Shown in pieces: positions 1-8,490 of a stretch of 64,000 nt of DNA (positions within the stretch are counted from its first letter, which is position 1; each line of letters begins with the position of its first letter). A program made the position numbers and the translations under genes. The DNA lies in assembly GCA_035470785.1 (NCBI GenBank), contig DATIQN010000042.1, positions 1-64,000 on the forward strand, written 5' to 3'. The DNA is from Croceibacterium_B sp035470785 (GTDB taxonomy: Bacteria; Pseudomonadota; Alphaproteobacteria; Sphingomonadales; Sphingomonadaceae). The notes beneath the pieces were generated by a model that worked only from the letters and a program-made list of their open reading frames with translations, had not been told where the DNA came from and did no database searches.

Positions 1-667
1 GCATCGGCATCACGCCCTTCACCGGCAGGAGATAATTGAGGATGCCGAACACGCTCTTCTTCATCTCGCCGGCATACTTCGTGCCGCCGATGAGGATCAG
101 CTTCTCGCTGAGGTTTACCGCCACCACCGTTTCGCTGCGGCAGCCGTGCCGCTCAGGGTCGGCGCGGAAGCTCGGCAGGTCGATGATCGTGTACTCGGGC
201 GCGAAGTGCGCCAGGTCGTGCCGGTTCGGGCGCACAAGCAGGGTGCGGATGAAAAGGTTGTGCCAGGCCAGCTCGGTGATCACGCGCACATTTACGCGGT
301 GTTCGGGCTGCGAGCCGCCGAACAAATCGGCGACGTAAAGCGTCGGCTTCTCGCCGAGCGCCTTGAGGAAATCTTCTTTCAGAGCCGCGAAGTGCGCGGG
401 CGTCATCGGCACGTTGACCTTACCCCACCACACGGTGTCCTCGGTCTCGGCATCGCGGACGATGAATTTGTCCTTCGCACTGCGCCCGGTGTGCTTGCCG
501 GTCTCGACCACCAGCGGGCCGTGCGCGGCCATGAGCCCCTCTCCGTTGCGGATCGCCTCTTCGACGAGAGCGGCGGTGCCAAGGTTGGCCTTGATCGCCG
601 CACCGGTGGCAATGCCTTGGTCGGCGAGGGAAACGGAAAGCGTAACGGTCACGCGGGCTCTCTCCAT
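1..667 (-). CDS. pckA: Phosphoenolpyruvate carboxykinase (ATP), 5' part
   Basis: This is the N-terminal 222 residues of ATP-dependent PEP carboxykinase, which converts oxaloacetate and ATP to PEP, CO2 and ADP as the first step of gluconeogenesis in the cytosol. Reading inward from the ATG at 667 the family landmarks appear in order: a GPLVVETGKHTGRSAKDKF segment (oxaloacetate-binding Arg region), WWGKVNVPM, LYVADLFGG, and LIGGTKYAGEMKKSVF, which precedes the P-loop. The rest, including the P-loop and metal ligands, lies beyond the left edge. The gene is divergent from chvI, with 237 bp between the starts. In Rhizobiales pckA sits at the same locus and is linked to ChvI control, so co-regulation is plausible here but is inference. 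Confidence 0.95.
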   Translation of the reverse strand, partial: MERARVTVTLSVSLADQGIATGAAIKANLGTAALVEEAIRNGEGLMAAHGPLVVETGKHTGRSAKDKFIVRDAETEDTVWWGKVNVPMTPAHFAALKEDFLKALGEKPTLYVADLFGGSQPEHRVNVRVITELAWHNLFIRTLLVRPNRHDLAHFAPEYTIIDLPSFRADPERHGCRSETVVAVNLSEKLILIGGTKYAGEMKKSVFGILNYLLPVKGVMPM

Positions 668-904
668 AAACAAATGAAAAATCCGGCGGTCGCGCCGGGG
701 TCGCTCCTGGGCCCGCGCATAGTCGCCGCCACCGCCGTCGTCAATTTGGCAGGCCGGCAGCCGGGCAACCGTGCCTGCGCCGACGAACGAATATCTAACA
801 ACAACAATTGTTTGCCGCTGGCCCATTCAGGCACAGCGGCAACCGGATTGTTTCGGCCGGGGCAAAGCTGTAACCGGTGTGGGTGCGAGCTAAAGCCTAA
901 TCCG

Positions 905-1660
905 ATGACAAGTGATCCTGCCGAACAAGCGGTCGACCTGCCTGCTGACGAAGGCCGGCGAACGATTGCGCTGGTCGACGACGATCGCAACATTCTCACC
1001 ACGCTGTCCATCGCACTACAGGCCGAAGGCTTTGCCACACGCGTTTATTCGGACGGCGAAGCGGCGCTGAAGGCGCTCAGCGAAAATCTGCCGGACCTCG
1101 CGGTGTTCGACATCAAGATGCCGCGGATGGACGGCATGGAATTGCTCACCCGGCTGCGCGAACATTCCGACCTTCCGGTCATCTTTCTCACCAGCAAGGA
1201 CGAGGAACAGGACGAGGCCGCCGGCCTGGCACTTGGCGCCGACGACTACATCACCAAGCCGTTCAGCCAGCGCCTGCTGCTGGCGCGCATCCGGGCCATC
1301 CTGCGCCGCGCCGGCCCGATCCAGCACGTCGCCGGCGAGCCGCAGGCGGCCGATACGCCGCCGATCGATCGCGGACGACTGACGATGGACCCTGCGCGGC
1401 ACCGTGTGACGTGGGACGGCAAGCCGGTTTCGCTCACCGTCACCGAGTTTCTCATTCTCGAGGCGCTCGCCGGCCGCCCGGGCGTGATCAAGAGCCGCAA
1501 CCAGTTGATGGACGCGGCCTATCCCGACGACGTGTTCGTCGACGACCGCACGGTCGACAGCCATATCAAGCGCCTGCGCCGCAAGTTCCGCTCGGTCGAT
1601 GCCGAATTCGGGGCGATCGAGACACTTTACGGCGCGGGATACAGCTTCTCCGATGGCTGA
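905..1660 (+). CDS. chvI: OmpR-family response regulator ChvI
   Basis: A 251-residue two-component response regulator. The receiver domain (about residues 20-135) shows the acidic cluster D25-D27, phosphoacceptor D69 in VFDIKMPRMDG, T96 and K118 in YITKPF. A winged-helix OmpR-type DNA-binding domain follows (about 150-248), ending in the ETLYGAGYSF strand. The ATG at 905 gives the normal family length; an open frame continues upstream but only as non-homologous sequence. The coding end overlaps the kinase gene by 8 bp, so the two are translated together. The assignment to ChvI rests on sequence type and on the diagnostic context of pckA, hprK, rapZ and PTS genes. Confidence 0.93.
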   Translation: MTSDPAEQAVDLPADEGRRTIALVDDDRNILTTLSIALQAEGFATRVYSDGEAALKALSENLPDLAVFDIKMPRMDGMELLTRLREHSDLPVIFLTSKDEEQDEAAGLALGADDYITKPFSQRLLLARIRAILRRAGPIQHVAGEPQAADTPPIDRGRLTMDPARHRVTWDGKPVSLTVTEFLILEALAGRPGVIKSRNQLMDAAYPDDVFVDDRTVDSHIKRLRRKFRSVDAEFGAIETLYGAGYSFSDG

Positions 1661-3215
1661 ACGGGCGCCGCGCGCGCGCCGCGACCTCCTGCCCAATCCG
1701 TGGCGCTGGTCGAGCCACCTTTCGCTCACCACGCGCATCCTTGCGGTGAACATTCTGCCGCTGGCGCTGCTCGGCGGGGGCATCTTCTATCTCGATTCCT
1801 ACCGCAAGCAGCTGTTGTCGGAGCGCTACAAGCTGGCGCGAATCGAGGCGCAGATAACGGCCGAAGCGCTCGCCGGGGCGACCCGCGAGCGGCAGGACGC
1901 CGTGCTCACGCAAATCGGCAAGGAACAGCACATGCGCTTGCGCATGTTCGATGCTCAGGGCCGTCTCACCGCCGACAGCTTTGTGCTCGACAAGCCGGCG
2001 TTCCAGCTCGACCGGATCGGCAGCGAAGCTCTGCAAGACAAGGCCGCGCGATGGCTCGACCGCGCCGTTGACACGATCGTCGGCGCCGAGGCGATCCCCG
2101 ACTATATCGAGCCGAACGCGCCGCGCGCCGATGCTTGGCCCGAGCTGCGCCGCGCGCGCGAGGAGCATCTCACCCAGATCGAGCTGCGCGACGCGCCCGA
2201 CGGCACACCGGTGATTAACGCCGCCGCGCCGGTCGGACTGTCCGGCACGACTCTGCTGACCACCCGCAACGCGGTCGACATCACGCAAAAGGTCCGCTCC
2301 GCGCGCAGCACGCTGGGAATCGCGGTCGGCCTGGCGTTGCTCATCTCGATCATGCTGTCGCTGTTCATGGCACGTACGATCGTCACGCCGCTGCGCACCC
2401 TGGCCCGCGCTGCAATTCGCGTGCGACTGGGACGAGGACGCGAGGTCGAGGTTCCCCGGTTGCCCGAACGGCATGACGAGATCGGCCTGCTGGCCCGCGC
2501 AGTGGCCGACATGACTGGCGCGCTGCGCCAGCGGATCGACGCGGTCGAAAGCTTTGCCGCGGACGTCGCGCACGAGATCAAGAACCCGCTCGCCAGCTTG
2601 CGCAGCGCGATCGATTCGCTCGCCAAGGTCGAGAACGCGGAGCTGCGCAAACAGCTGATCCAGGTGGCCGCGCATGACGTCCGCCGGATCGACCGTTTGG
2701 TGAGCGAAATTTCCGAGGCCAGCCGGATCGACGCCGAGCTGAGCCGCGCCACGTTCGAGCCGGTCGACCTGGCCAAGCTGGTCGCCAATGTCCTCGACCG
2801 ACGCAAGACGCGCGGCGAGAACGGCACGTGTCGCGTCGAGCTGTCGCTCGAACGCGGGGCAGCGATGGTGGCTGGCGTGCCGCTGCGGCTCGAGCGCCTG
2901 ATCGAGAACCTGCTCGACAACGCGGTCTCGTTCTCGCCCGAAAACGGCATGATCAAGGTTCGGGTGGCGCGTGATGACGACACGGTCGAGATGTCGGTTT
3001 GCGACCAGGGATCGGGCATTCCCGCCGAAGCGCGCGAGAAGGTCTTCACCCGGTTCCACTCGCTGCGCCCAGAAGCCGAAGACTTCGGCGACCACAGCGG
3101 GCTCGGCCTGGCGATCGGCCGGACCATCGCCGAAGCGCACGACGGCACGCTGGTGGTGCGCGATCCCGATGAAGGTACCGGCGCGTGCCTGGTCCTGACG
3201 CTGCCCGCGGCGTGA
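1653..3215 (+). CDS. chvG: Sensor histidine kinase ChvG
   Basis: A 520-residue membrane sensor kinase. The ATG at 1653 lies inside the end of chvI. A transmembrane helix covers about residues 29-48. A periplasmic sensor region follows, then a second helix (TLGIAVGLALLISIMLSLFMA region), HAMP, and a HisKA box with H307 in DVAHEIKNPLAS. The HATPase domain has N-box DNAVSFSPENG, DQGSGIP and GLGLAIG. In relatives ChvG senses acidity or envelope stress, holds ExoR-like inhibitors in the periplasm and phosphorylates ChvI; no exoR gene is seen here. The TGA stop overlaps the GTG of hprK as GTGA, which supports a single operon linking envelope sensing to the PTS branch downstream. Confidence 0.93.
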   Translation: MAERAPRARRDLLPNPWRWSSHLSLTTRILAVNILPLALLGGGIFYLDSYRKQLLSERYKLARIEAQITAEALAGATRERQDAVLTQIGKEQHMRLRMFDAQGRLTADSFVLDKPAFQLDRIGSEALQDKAARWLDRAVDTIVGAEAIPDYIEPNAPRADAWPELRRAREEHLTQIELRDAPDGTPVINAAAPVGLSGTTLLTTRNAVDITQKVRSARSTLGIAVGLALLISIMLSLFMARTIVTPLRTLARAAIRVRLGRGREVEVPRLPERHDEIGLLARAVADMTGALRQRIDAVESFAADVAHEIKNPLASLRSAIDSLAKVENAELRKQLIQVAAHDVRRIDRLVSEISEASRIDAELSRATFEPVDLAKLVANVLDRRKTRGENGTCRVELSLERGAAMVAGVPLRLERLIENLLDNAVSFSPENGMIKVRVARDDDTVEMSVCDQGSGIPAEAREKVFTRFHSLRPEAEDFGDHSGLGLAIGRTIAEAHDGTLVVRDPDEGTGACLVLTLPAA

Positions 3216-3625
3216 TCGTCGCCAACGTCAGCTGCGTCGCAATCGGCGAGCGCGGAGTGCTGATCGAGGGTGAGCCTGGCAGCGGCAAATCGAGCCTGGC
3301 GCTCGCGTTGATCGACCGCGGCTCCATGCTTGTCGGCGACGACGGGGTCACGCTCGAAATCCGAGACGGCCGGCTGTGGGCGCTGCCGCCGCCGAACATC
3401 CCCGGGCTGATCGAGGTGCGCAATGTCGGGCTGGTAACGCTGCCGGCGTGCGCGGCGCCACTGGCCTTGGTGATCCAGTTGGACCCCGCCGCCCCGCGCT
3501 TCATCGACTCCGCCGAACCCGTCGAGCGCGCCGGCCATTCGCTTCCGCTTGTCGCGCTTGATCCCGCGAGCCCGGTCCTACCGCTGCTGGTCGAATATGC
3601 CCTGAAAACCTACGGTTTGGGCTGA
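3212..3625 (+). CDS. hprK: HPr kinase/phosphorylase, short alphaproteobacterial form
   Basis: A 137-residue protein matching only the C-terminal catalytic domain of HprK, which phosphorylates or dephosphorylates the regulatory serine of HPr. The P-loop is GEPGSGKSS with K26. It is followed by MLVGDDGVTL and by IPGLIEVRNVGLV, the family's IRG/EVRN-like signature. The usual N-terminal domain of Firmicute HprK is absent, which is normal in alphaproteobacteria rather than a truncation. I chose the GTG at 3212 because it overlaps the chvG stop as GTGA; a GTG at 3185 in the same frame is possible. Its likely substrate, HPr, is encoded 1.5 kb downstream in the same operon. Confidence 0.9.
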   Translation: MIVANVSCVAIGERGVLIEGEPGSGKSSLALALIDRGSMLVGDDGVTLEIRDGRLWALPPPNIPGLIEVRNVGLVTLPACAAPLALVIQLDPAAPRFIDSAEPVERAGHSLPLVALDPASPVLPLLVEYALKTYGLG

Positions 3626-3664
3626 GCCCTTCCCTTTCACGGGCCGAGCGAGCAAGAAAACCGC

Positions 3665-4588
3665 ATGTCGCCCGACTCTCCCACCGACCGCCAGCGCATC
3701 CTGCTGGTCACCGGCATGCTCGGCGCGGGCAAGACCACTGCGCTGCACGAGCTCGAGGATCTGGGCTGGGAAGCGGTCGACAACTTCCCCATCCGCCTGC
3801 TCGGGCGCCTGATCGGGCGCGATGGCGAGCGGGCTGAAGGTGACACCCCGCCTCTGGCGATCGGCTTCGATTCACGGACGCGCGGCTTCGCGCCCGACCG
3901 GGTGATCGAACGAGTAAAGCAGTTCAGCGCGCGCGACGATCTTGAAGTGACCACCTTGTTCCTCGACTGCTCGACCGCCGAACTGCAGCGTCGGTTCGAC
4001 GAGACTCGCCGGCGCCACCACCTGGCGCAGGACGTGCCGGTCGACCTCGGCATTCTCGCCGAACGCGAGCTGCTCGCCCCGCTGCGCCGCTGGGCAGACG
4101 TGCTGATCGAGACCACGCGGTTTTCGTCGAACGAGCTGCGGCAAGTCATCCGTCAGCATTTCGCCGGCGAATCGAGCGGGCAGATGACGGTGACCGTCTC
4201 GAGTTTCGGGTTTTCCCGCGGCGTGCCGCCGGCGGCCGACCTGGTGTTCGACATGCGCTTCCTCGACAACCCGCACTGGCAACCCGAGCTGCGCGACCTG
4301 ACCGGGCTCGACGAGCCCGTCGGCGCGCATATCGTCAAGGACGAGGCGTTCGACGCCAGCTTCGGGCGCATTCGCGAGCTGCTGCTCGACCTGCTCCCGC
4401 GCTACGCGGCGCAAGGCAAGAGCCACGTCAACATCGCCTTCGGCTGTACCGGAGGGAGACATCGCTCTGTATTTACGGTCGAAAGAATCGCCGCGGCCTT
4501 GCGCGACGGGGGCTTTTCGCCGACCGTCCTGCATCGCAACCTCGGCTCGCGCGCGGCCGAACTTATTGAGGGGTCGCATCAGCCGTGA
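3665..4588 (+). CDS. rapZ: RNase adapter / nucleotide-binding protein RapZ
   Basis: A 307-residue RapZ (YvcJ-type) protein. The N-terminal P-loop GMLGAGKTT (K23) begins the kinase-like domain, and DNFPIRLL and LFLDCSTAELQRRF follow. The C-terminal sensor/RNA-binding domain carries the conserved NIAFGCTGGRHRSVFTVERIA region. In enterobacteria RapZ delivers small RNAs to RNase E and senses glucosamine-6-phosphate. In alphaproteobacteria its role is not settled, but its place between hprK and the PTS genes is conserved. A 39-bp gap separates it from hprK, and a 73-bp gap separates it from the EIIA gene. Confidence 0.95.
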   Translation: MSPDSPTDRQRILLVTGMLGAGKTTALHELEDLGWEAVDNFPIRLLGRLIGRDGERAEGDTPPLAIGFDSRTRGFAPDRVIERVKQFSARDDLEVTTLFLDCSTAELQRRFDETRRRHHLAQDVPVDLGILAERELLAPLRRWADVLIETTRFSSNELRQVIRQHFAGESSGQMTVTVSSFGFSRGVPPAADLVFDMRFLDNPHWQPELRDLTGLDEPVGAHIVKDEAFDASFGRIRELLLDLLPRYAAQGKSHVNIAFGCTGGRHRSVFTVERIAAALRDGGFSPTVLHRNLGSRAAELIEGSHQP

Positions 4589-4661
4589 TTTGGGTCTATG
4601 GCGCGCCTCCACGTCCGTCCGTAAGGGACGCGATCGGGCGATTTGAGAGACCTCTGACTAC

Positions 4662-5066
4662 ATGATCGGAATGATCCTGGTGACCCACGGCCGTCTGGCC
4701 GAGGAGTTCGTTCACGCCATGGAACACGTCGTCGGCGAGCAGCCCGACGTCGCCACGATTTGCATCGGCCCCAACGACGACATGGAAGCGCGTCGGCGCG
4801 AGATCGCCAACGCGATCAAGCGGGTCGACTCCGGCAACGGCGCGGTGATCCTCACCGACCTGTTCGGCGGCACGCCGTCCAATCTTGCGATCTCGCTGCT
4901 CAAGCGCGGCAAGACGGAGGTCATCGCCGGGATCAACCTGCCGATGCTGATCCGCCTGGCGGGCGCGCGCAAGGACCTAGACCTGACCGCCGCGGTCACT
5001 GCCGCGCGCGAGGCCGGGCGCAACTACATTACCGTCGCGTCGGAGTACCTGGGACAGGACGCGTAA
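4662..5066 (+). CDS. PTS EIIA component, mannose family, regulatory type
   Basis: A 134-residue EIIA of the mannose/fructose PTS family. The opening MIGMILVTHG places the phosphoacceptor at H9, and LTDLFGGTPSNLA is the second family signature. No EIIB, EIIC or EIID transporter gene is nearby. The protein is therefore most likely part of an incomplete, regulatory phosphorelay in which HPr (next gene, 9 bp downstream) passes phosphate to this EIIA, as described for alphaproteobacterial PtsM/EIIA-Man proteins. Enzyme I (ptsP) is not in the window. Confidence 0.92.
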   Translation: MIGMILVTHGRLAEEFVHAMEHVVGEQPDVATICIGPNDDMEARRREIANAIKRVDSGNGAVILTDLFGGTPSNLAISLLKRGKTEVIAGINLPMLIRLAGARKDLDLTAAVTAAREAGRNYITVASEYLGQDA

Positions 5067-5075
5067 GGCTCGCCC

Positions 5076-5351
5076 ATGGCCGCCGCCAAGCAATCGGTCA
5101 CGATCGTCAACAAGCGTGGGCTGCATGCGCGGGCGAGCGCCAAGTTCGTCGGTGCGGCGGCGCAGATGGACGGCACCAGGATCACCGTAACGAAAGACGG
5201 CAACAGCGCCGGCGGCACCTCGATCCTCGGGCTGATGATGCTGGGCGCGGCGATGGGCGATACGATCGAGATCGCGGCTGAAGGCGATGACGCCGAGGCG
5301 CACCTAGCTCAACTGGTCCAACTGGTCGAAAGCCGCTTCGGCGAGGACTGA
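5076..5351 (+). CDS. Phosphocarrier protein HPr
   Basis: A 91-residue HPr. The active-site histidine is H17 in NKRGLHARAS, and the regulatory serine is S49 in GGTSILGLMML, the target of HprK. Both sites are intact, so this HPr can in principle take phosphate from enzyme I on histidine and from HprK on serine. It ends the operon started by chvI. The next gene starts 6 bp downstream and may be cotranscribed. Confidence 0.95.
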   Translation: MAAAKQSVTIVNKRGLHARASAKFVGAAAQMDGTRITVTKDGNSAGGTSILGLMMLGAAMGDTIEIAAEGDDAEAHLAQLVQLVESRFGED

Positions 5352-5357
5352 GACCCA

Positions 5358-6161
5358 GTGCCCCGCCGCACGATCACCGGCTTCTCCAACCCCACGGTCA
5401 AGCTTCTGCGCAGCTTGCGCGACAAGAAGCACCGCAAGCACGAAGGGAGGTTCCTCGCCGAAGGCCTGCGCCTGCTGACCGACGCCCGCGAGAGCGGCCG
5501 CCTGCCCGAGATGCTGGTCATGGCGGATGTGCGCGACGAGCACCCGTTGCTCGAGGCGCTGGTGGCCGAAGTCGACAAGGCTGGCGGCGAAATCGTCGAG
5601 ACCAGCCCGGAGATCCTTTCCAAGATCACCGGCAAGGACAACCCGCAGGCGGTGCTGGGGGTATTCGCCGAGTTCGACACCTCGCTCGCCGCGCTTGACC
5701 GCTCGGCGGCGTCGATCTGGCTGGTTGTTCAGGCGCTGCGCGATCCGGGCAATCTCGGCACGATGCTGCGCACCGGCGACGCGGTCGGCGCCGGGGGTCT
5801 GATCCTTGTCGACGACTGCGCCGATCCGTTCAGTGCCGAAGCGGTGCGAGCCAGCATGGGCGCGGTGTTCACGCAAGCGATCGCCCAGGCGCCGTGGAGC
5901 GAGTTCATCGCCTGGCTGCGCGAGGGAGAAGGCCAGCTCGTGGCGGCGAGCTTGCGCGAGGCCGTGCCCTACCGCGGCGCGCCGTACCGCGCGCCGTGCT
6001 TCATCCTCGTGGGCAATGAATCGCGCGGGCTTCCGGAGGGATACGAAGCGGCCTGCGACTTGCGCGTCACGCTGCCGATGCGCGGACGCGCCGACAGCCT
6101 CAACGCTGCGATGGCAGGTGCGGTGCTGGCTTACGAGGTGCTGGCCTCGCTAGAAGGCTAA
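5358..6161 (+). CDS. TrmH/SpoU-family RNA 2'-O-methyltransferase
   Basis: A 267-residue SPOUT methyltransferase that probably methylates rRNA or tRNA ribose. An N-terminal substrate-binding domain (RDKKHRKHEGRFLAEGLRLL) is followed by the knotted SpoU domain. Its three motifs are QALRDPGNLGTMLRTGDAVGA, FILVGNESRGLPEG and LPMRGRADSLNAAMAGAVLAYE. It starts with GTG at 5358, 6 bp after the HPr gene. The closest named relatives are RlmB/TsnR-type 23S rRNA methyltransferases, but the exact site cannot be told from sequence. Its stop directly abuts the stop of the convergent lipoprotein gene. Confidence 0.9.
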   Translation: MPRRTITGFSNPTVKLLRSLRDKKHRKHEGRFLAEGLRLLTDARESGRLPEMLVMADVRDEHPLLEALVAEVDKAGGEIVETSPEILSKITGKDNPQAVLGVFAEFDTSLAALDRSAASIWLVVQALRDPGNLGTMLRTGDAVGAGGLILVDDCADPFSAEAVRASMGAVFTQAIAQAPWSEFIAWLREGEGQLVAASLREAVPYRGAPYRAPCFILVGNESRGLPEGYEAACDLRVTLPMRGRADSLNAAMAGAVLAYEVLASLEG

Positions 6162-6881
6162 TCAGTCTCCGGAGACGAGGCTGACGATGCTCCACTTGCC
6201 GTTGCGGCGGGTCGCCAGCAGGCGATAATCGAGCAGGCTGCGTAACTTGTCGGTCGCGACGTAACCCGCCGTGCCGTCGATCATCGTAACATGCTGGAAC
6301 GGATCGTCCGGCTTGAGCGAGCTGAGCGTGACGACATCCCACGAGATGGTCCGTACCGGCTTGCCCTTGGCATCGGGATCGCTGAGCAGGGGCACCTTCT
6401 CGCCGGTGACGAGCATGCCGTTCATCGAATCGACCTTGTCGATGTGCTGCTCGAAATACCACGGGATGGTGATGCCGCCCTGCTGATTGGCCGCGCAACC
6501 CAGGTCGAGCAGCTGGTCGAGCTCGTCCCACAGCATCCAGTTCTTGCCGTTGAGGCGCTTCTTGAGCTCGGCGCGGCCGGTGCCGCCGCCGAAGTCAAGC
6601 TTGATGTCCTCGGCGGCAAGCGCGGCGAAAGCGTTGGTATCGCGCGCCATCACTGCCTCGGCGAGCTTCTGGCGGAAATCGGCGGCGCCGGGCAGATCGC
6701 CGCATGTGTCGCGCGGCGCGTAGGGGCCCGAGGAGAGCGGCTTGGGCTCGGGCTTCTTGGCCCCGACGAGCTCGGAGGCGGTTTGCGCGAGCCGGTCGGA
6801 CGGCGCCTTGTGCCGGTTGCAGGCCGTAGCCATCAACGCAAGCGGCAGCACCGCCATCGAGCACCACAACCGCGCCGTCAT
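6162..6881 (-). CDS. Putative lipoprotein of unknown function
   Basis: A 239-residue protein with a lipoprotein signal: a hydrophobic stretch followed by lipobox LMATAC, giving a lipidated cysteine at residue 21. The mature part has no domain I can name. A Cys (TCGDLPG) and a second Cys (DLGCAAN) could form a disulfide. The C-terminal half (QHVTMIDGTAGYVATDKLRSLLDYRLLATR) resembles a small SH3-like fold, which is a weak inference. The start ATG overlaps the stop of rmuC as ATGA, so the two genes form a minus-strand operon. The lipoprotein probably faces the periplasm. Confidence 0.75.
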   Translation of the reverse strand: MTARLWCSMAVLPLALMATACNRHKAPSDRLAQTASELVGAKKPEPKPLSSGPYAPRDTCGDLPGAADFRQKLAEAVMARDTNAFAALAAEDIKLDFGGGTGRAELKKRLNGKNWMLWDELDQLLDLGCAANQQGGITIPWYFEQHIDKVDSMNGMLVTGEKVPLLSDPDAKGKPVRTISWDVVTLSSLKPDDPFQHVTMIDGTAGYVATDKLRSLLDYRLLATRRNGKWSIVSLVSGD

Positions 6882-8248
6882 CCGCCTTCGTCAACCTCCT
6901 CGACCTGCGTTCCGCCGACCAGCCGGACGGGCGCGGGATCTTCCAGGTCACTACCTGTATAGCGCGGCGCGCTTTCGACAAGGGGCACCTCCTCGATTTC
7001 GCGCTTGCCGATTTCGATGCCCTTTTCGGCCAACCGCTTGCCCGAGGAGAGCACGTTGCGCTCAAAGCTGCCGACGAACTTGTTGTAATTGTTGACCGCA
7101 CTTTCGAGACCGCCGCCGACGCGCTTCAAGTGATCGGCCGCAACAGCGAGCCGCTCGTAAAGCTCGGTGCCCAGCCGTCCGATCTCCTGCGCCTCGCGCG
7201 CAAGGCCGTCCTGCCGCCAGACTTGTGCCACCGTGCGACAGATCGCCACCAGGTTGGTCGGGGTCGCCAGCAAGACGCGACGTTCGAAGGCGAAATCCCA
7301 GAGTGTCGGGTCGTGCTCGAGCGCAGCGGCGACGAAATGCTCGCCGGGAACGAACATCACCACATAGTCCGGCGCGTCCTCGAACTGGCTTTGATAGCTC
7401 TTGGCGCTCAGTTGCTGGACATGGTTGCGCATCGACTTGGCGTGCGCGTCGAGCGCCTTGCTGCGGACCTCCTCGTCATCGGCTTCGAACGCTTCCTGGT
7501 AGGCGTTGAGCGAGACCTTGGCGTCGATCACCAGCTTCTTCTGCCCGGGCACGTTGATAATCGCGTCGGGGCGCAGGCGCCCCTCGTCGGTGTCGATCGA
7601 ATGCTCGAGATGGAAGTCGGTGTGTTCCGACAACCCGCATTGTTCGAGGACGTTCTGCAGCGCCCGCTCGCCCCAGCGTCCGCGCGCCTTGGGCGCGTTG
7701 GTGAGCGAATTGCCGAGCCGCGCGGCTTCCTGGCGGATCGCCTCCTGCCCCACGCGCATGTTCTCGATCAGGCCCGTGAGCTGGCCGAAGCTATCGACCC
7801 GCTTGGCCTCCAGCGCGGAGACGTGCTCCTCGTAGCTCTTGAGCCGCTGGTGAACCGGGTCGAGCAGCGACTTGACCGCTTCCTTGTTGGCTTTCTCGGC
7901 ATTGCCGAACTTCTCCTCGGCGCGCTTGAGGAATTCCTCCTGCGCCTTGCCGAGGACCTCCCCGCCTGCGACCTTGAACTGCGCCAGCAAGTCCTCGCGC
8001 GCCTCCTTGAGCTGCGCGAGTTGCTTGTCGAAGTTCTCGGCATTGGCTTCGAGCGTAGCGATGCGGATTTGCGCCTGGCCGAGTTCGGCCGCCGCCCTCT
8101 TGAAATTCTCTTCGTGCTCCTTCGCCGCACCGTCGCGCTCGGCATGGCGCGCTTTCCAGTCGGCCGTGGGGCGTGAGCCGAGGACCCAGCCGATCGCTCC
8201 GCCCGCTGCAAGGGCGCCGAGAATGAGAAAGACAGCAGTCATATCCAT
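6878..8248 (-). CDS. rmuC: DNA recombination protein RmuC
   Basis: A 456-residue RmuC, a nuclease-fold protein that limits inversion-type recombination. An N-terminal membrane helix (about residues 3-22) precedes a long Glu/Lys/Ala-rich coiled coil to about residue 190. The conserved domain then shows GRWGERALQNVLEQCGL, RPDAIINVPGQKKLVIDAKVSL and VMFVPGEHF. I place the start at 8248 because the strand there reads GGAGG, five bases, ATG. The upstream in-frame ATGs at 8260 and 8284 would put this ideal ribosome site inside the gene. It overlaps the lipoprotein gene downstream. Confidence 0.93.
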   Translation of the reverse strand: MDMTAVFLILGALAAGGAIGWVLGSRPTADWKARHAERDGAAKEHEENFKRAAAELGQAQIRIATLEANAENFDKQLAQLKEAREDLLAQFKVAGGEVLGKAQEEFLKRAEEKFGNAEKANKEAVKSLLDPVHQRLKSYEEHVSALEAKRVDSFGQLTGLIENMRVGQEAIRQEAARLGNSLTNAPKARGRWGERALQNVLEQCGLSEHTDFHLEHSIDTDEGRLRPDAIINVPGQKKLVIDAKVSLNAYQEAFEADDEEVRSKALDAHAKSMRNHVQQLSAKSYQSQFEDAPDYVVMFVPGEHFVAAALEHDPTLWDFAFERRVLLATPTNLVAICRTVAQVWRQDGLAREAQEIGRLGTELYERLAVAADHLKRVGGGLESAVNNYNKFVGSFERNVLSSGKRLAEKGIEIGKREIEEVPLVESAPRYTGSDLEDPAPVRLVGGTQVEEVDEGG

Positions 8249-8307
8249 AGTAGCCTCCATGATCGCGCGGATGTGGGCGACCATTACGGTCGCCCACTAC
8301 TGCGCGA

Positions 8308-8490
8308 TCAGGCAAGGCGGGCACACATCATTGCCCAGAAGTCGTCGAAGCCGAGTTCGAAATCCTTCAAAGCCTGCCAACACCGTCTGTAACGGCGCGG
8401 ACAGCGACATAGGAAGTTACCGAAATTATCGCGGCACTCCCAGTACCAGCCTGCCTCCTCCTCGCACAGTTCCACGCGCCATGAATTCAT
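8308..8490 (-). CDS. Small Trp/Cys-rich protein of unknown function
   Basis: A 60-residue open frame preceded by a strong ribosome site (GGGAGG, six bases, ATG), which is why I accept it. The peptide is unusually rich in Trp, Cys and Arg: WYWECRDNFGNFLCRCPRRYRRCW, with five cysteines overall. The beginning vaguely recalls a DUF1508-like strand (residue pattern W.W.....G..L), but that is weak. It lies upstream of rmuC on the same strand, 59 bp before the rmuC start, so it could be its leader cistron. Function is unknown; translation is likely but unproven. Confidence 0.5.
   Translation of the reverse strand: MNSWRVELCEEEAGWYWECRDNFGNFLCRCPRRYRRCWQALKDFELGFDDFWAMMCARLA

Noticed and set aside
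146..904. An upstream extension of chvI in the same frame
   Set aside because: The extra residues are antisense to pckA and do not match a response regulator; the ATG at 905 gives the correct length.
1566..3140. A long minus-strand frame opposite chvG
   Set aside because: Same reason: antisense shadow of a well-defined kinase.
3212..3625. HprK as a truncated pseudogene
   Set aside because: The short form with only the catalytic domain is normal in alphaproteobacteria and the P-loop is intact.
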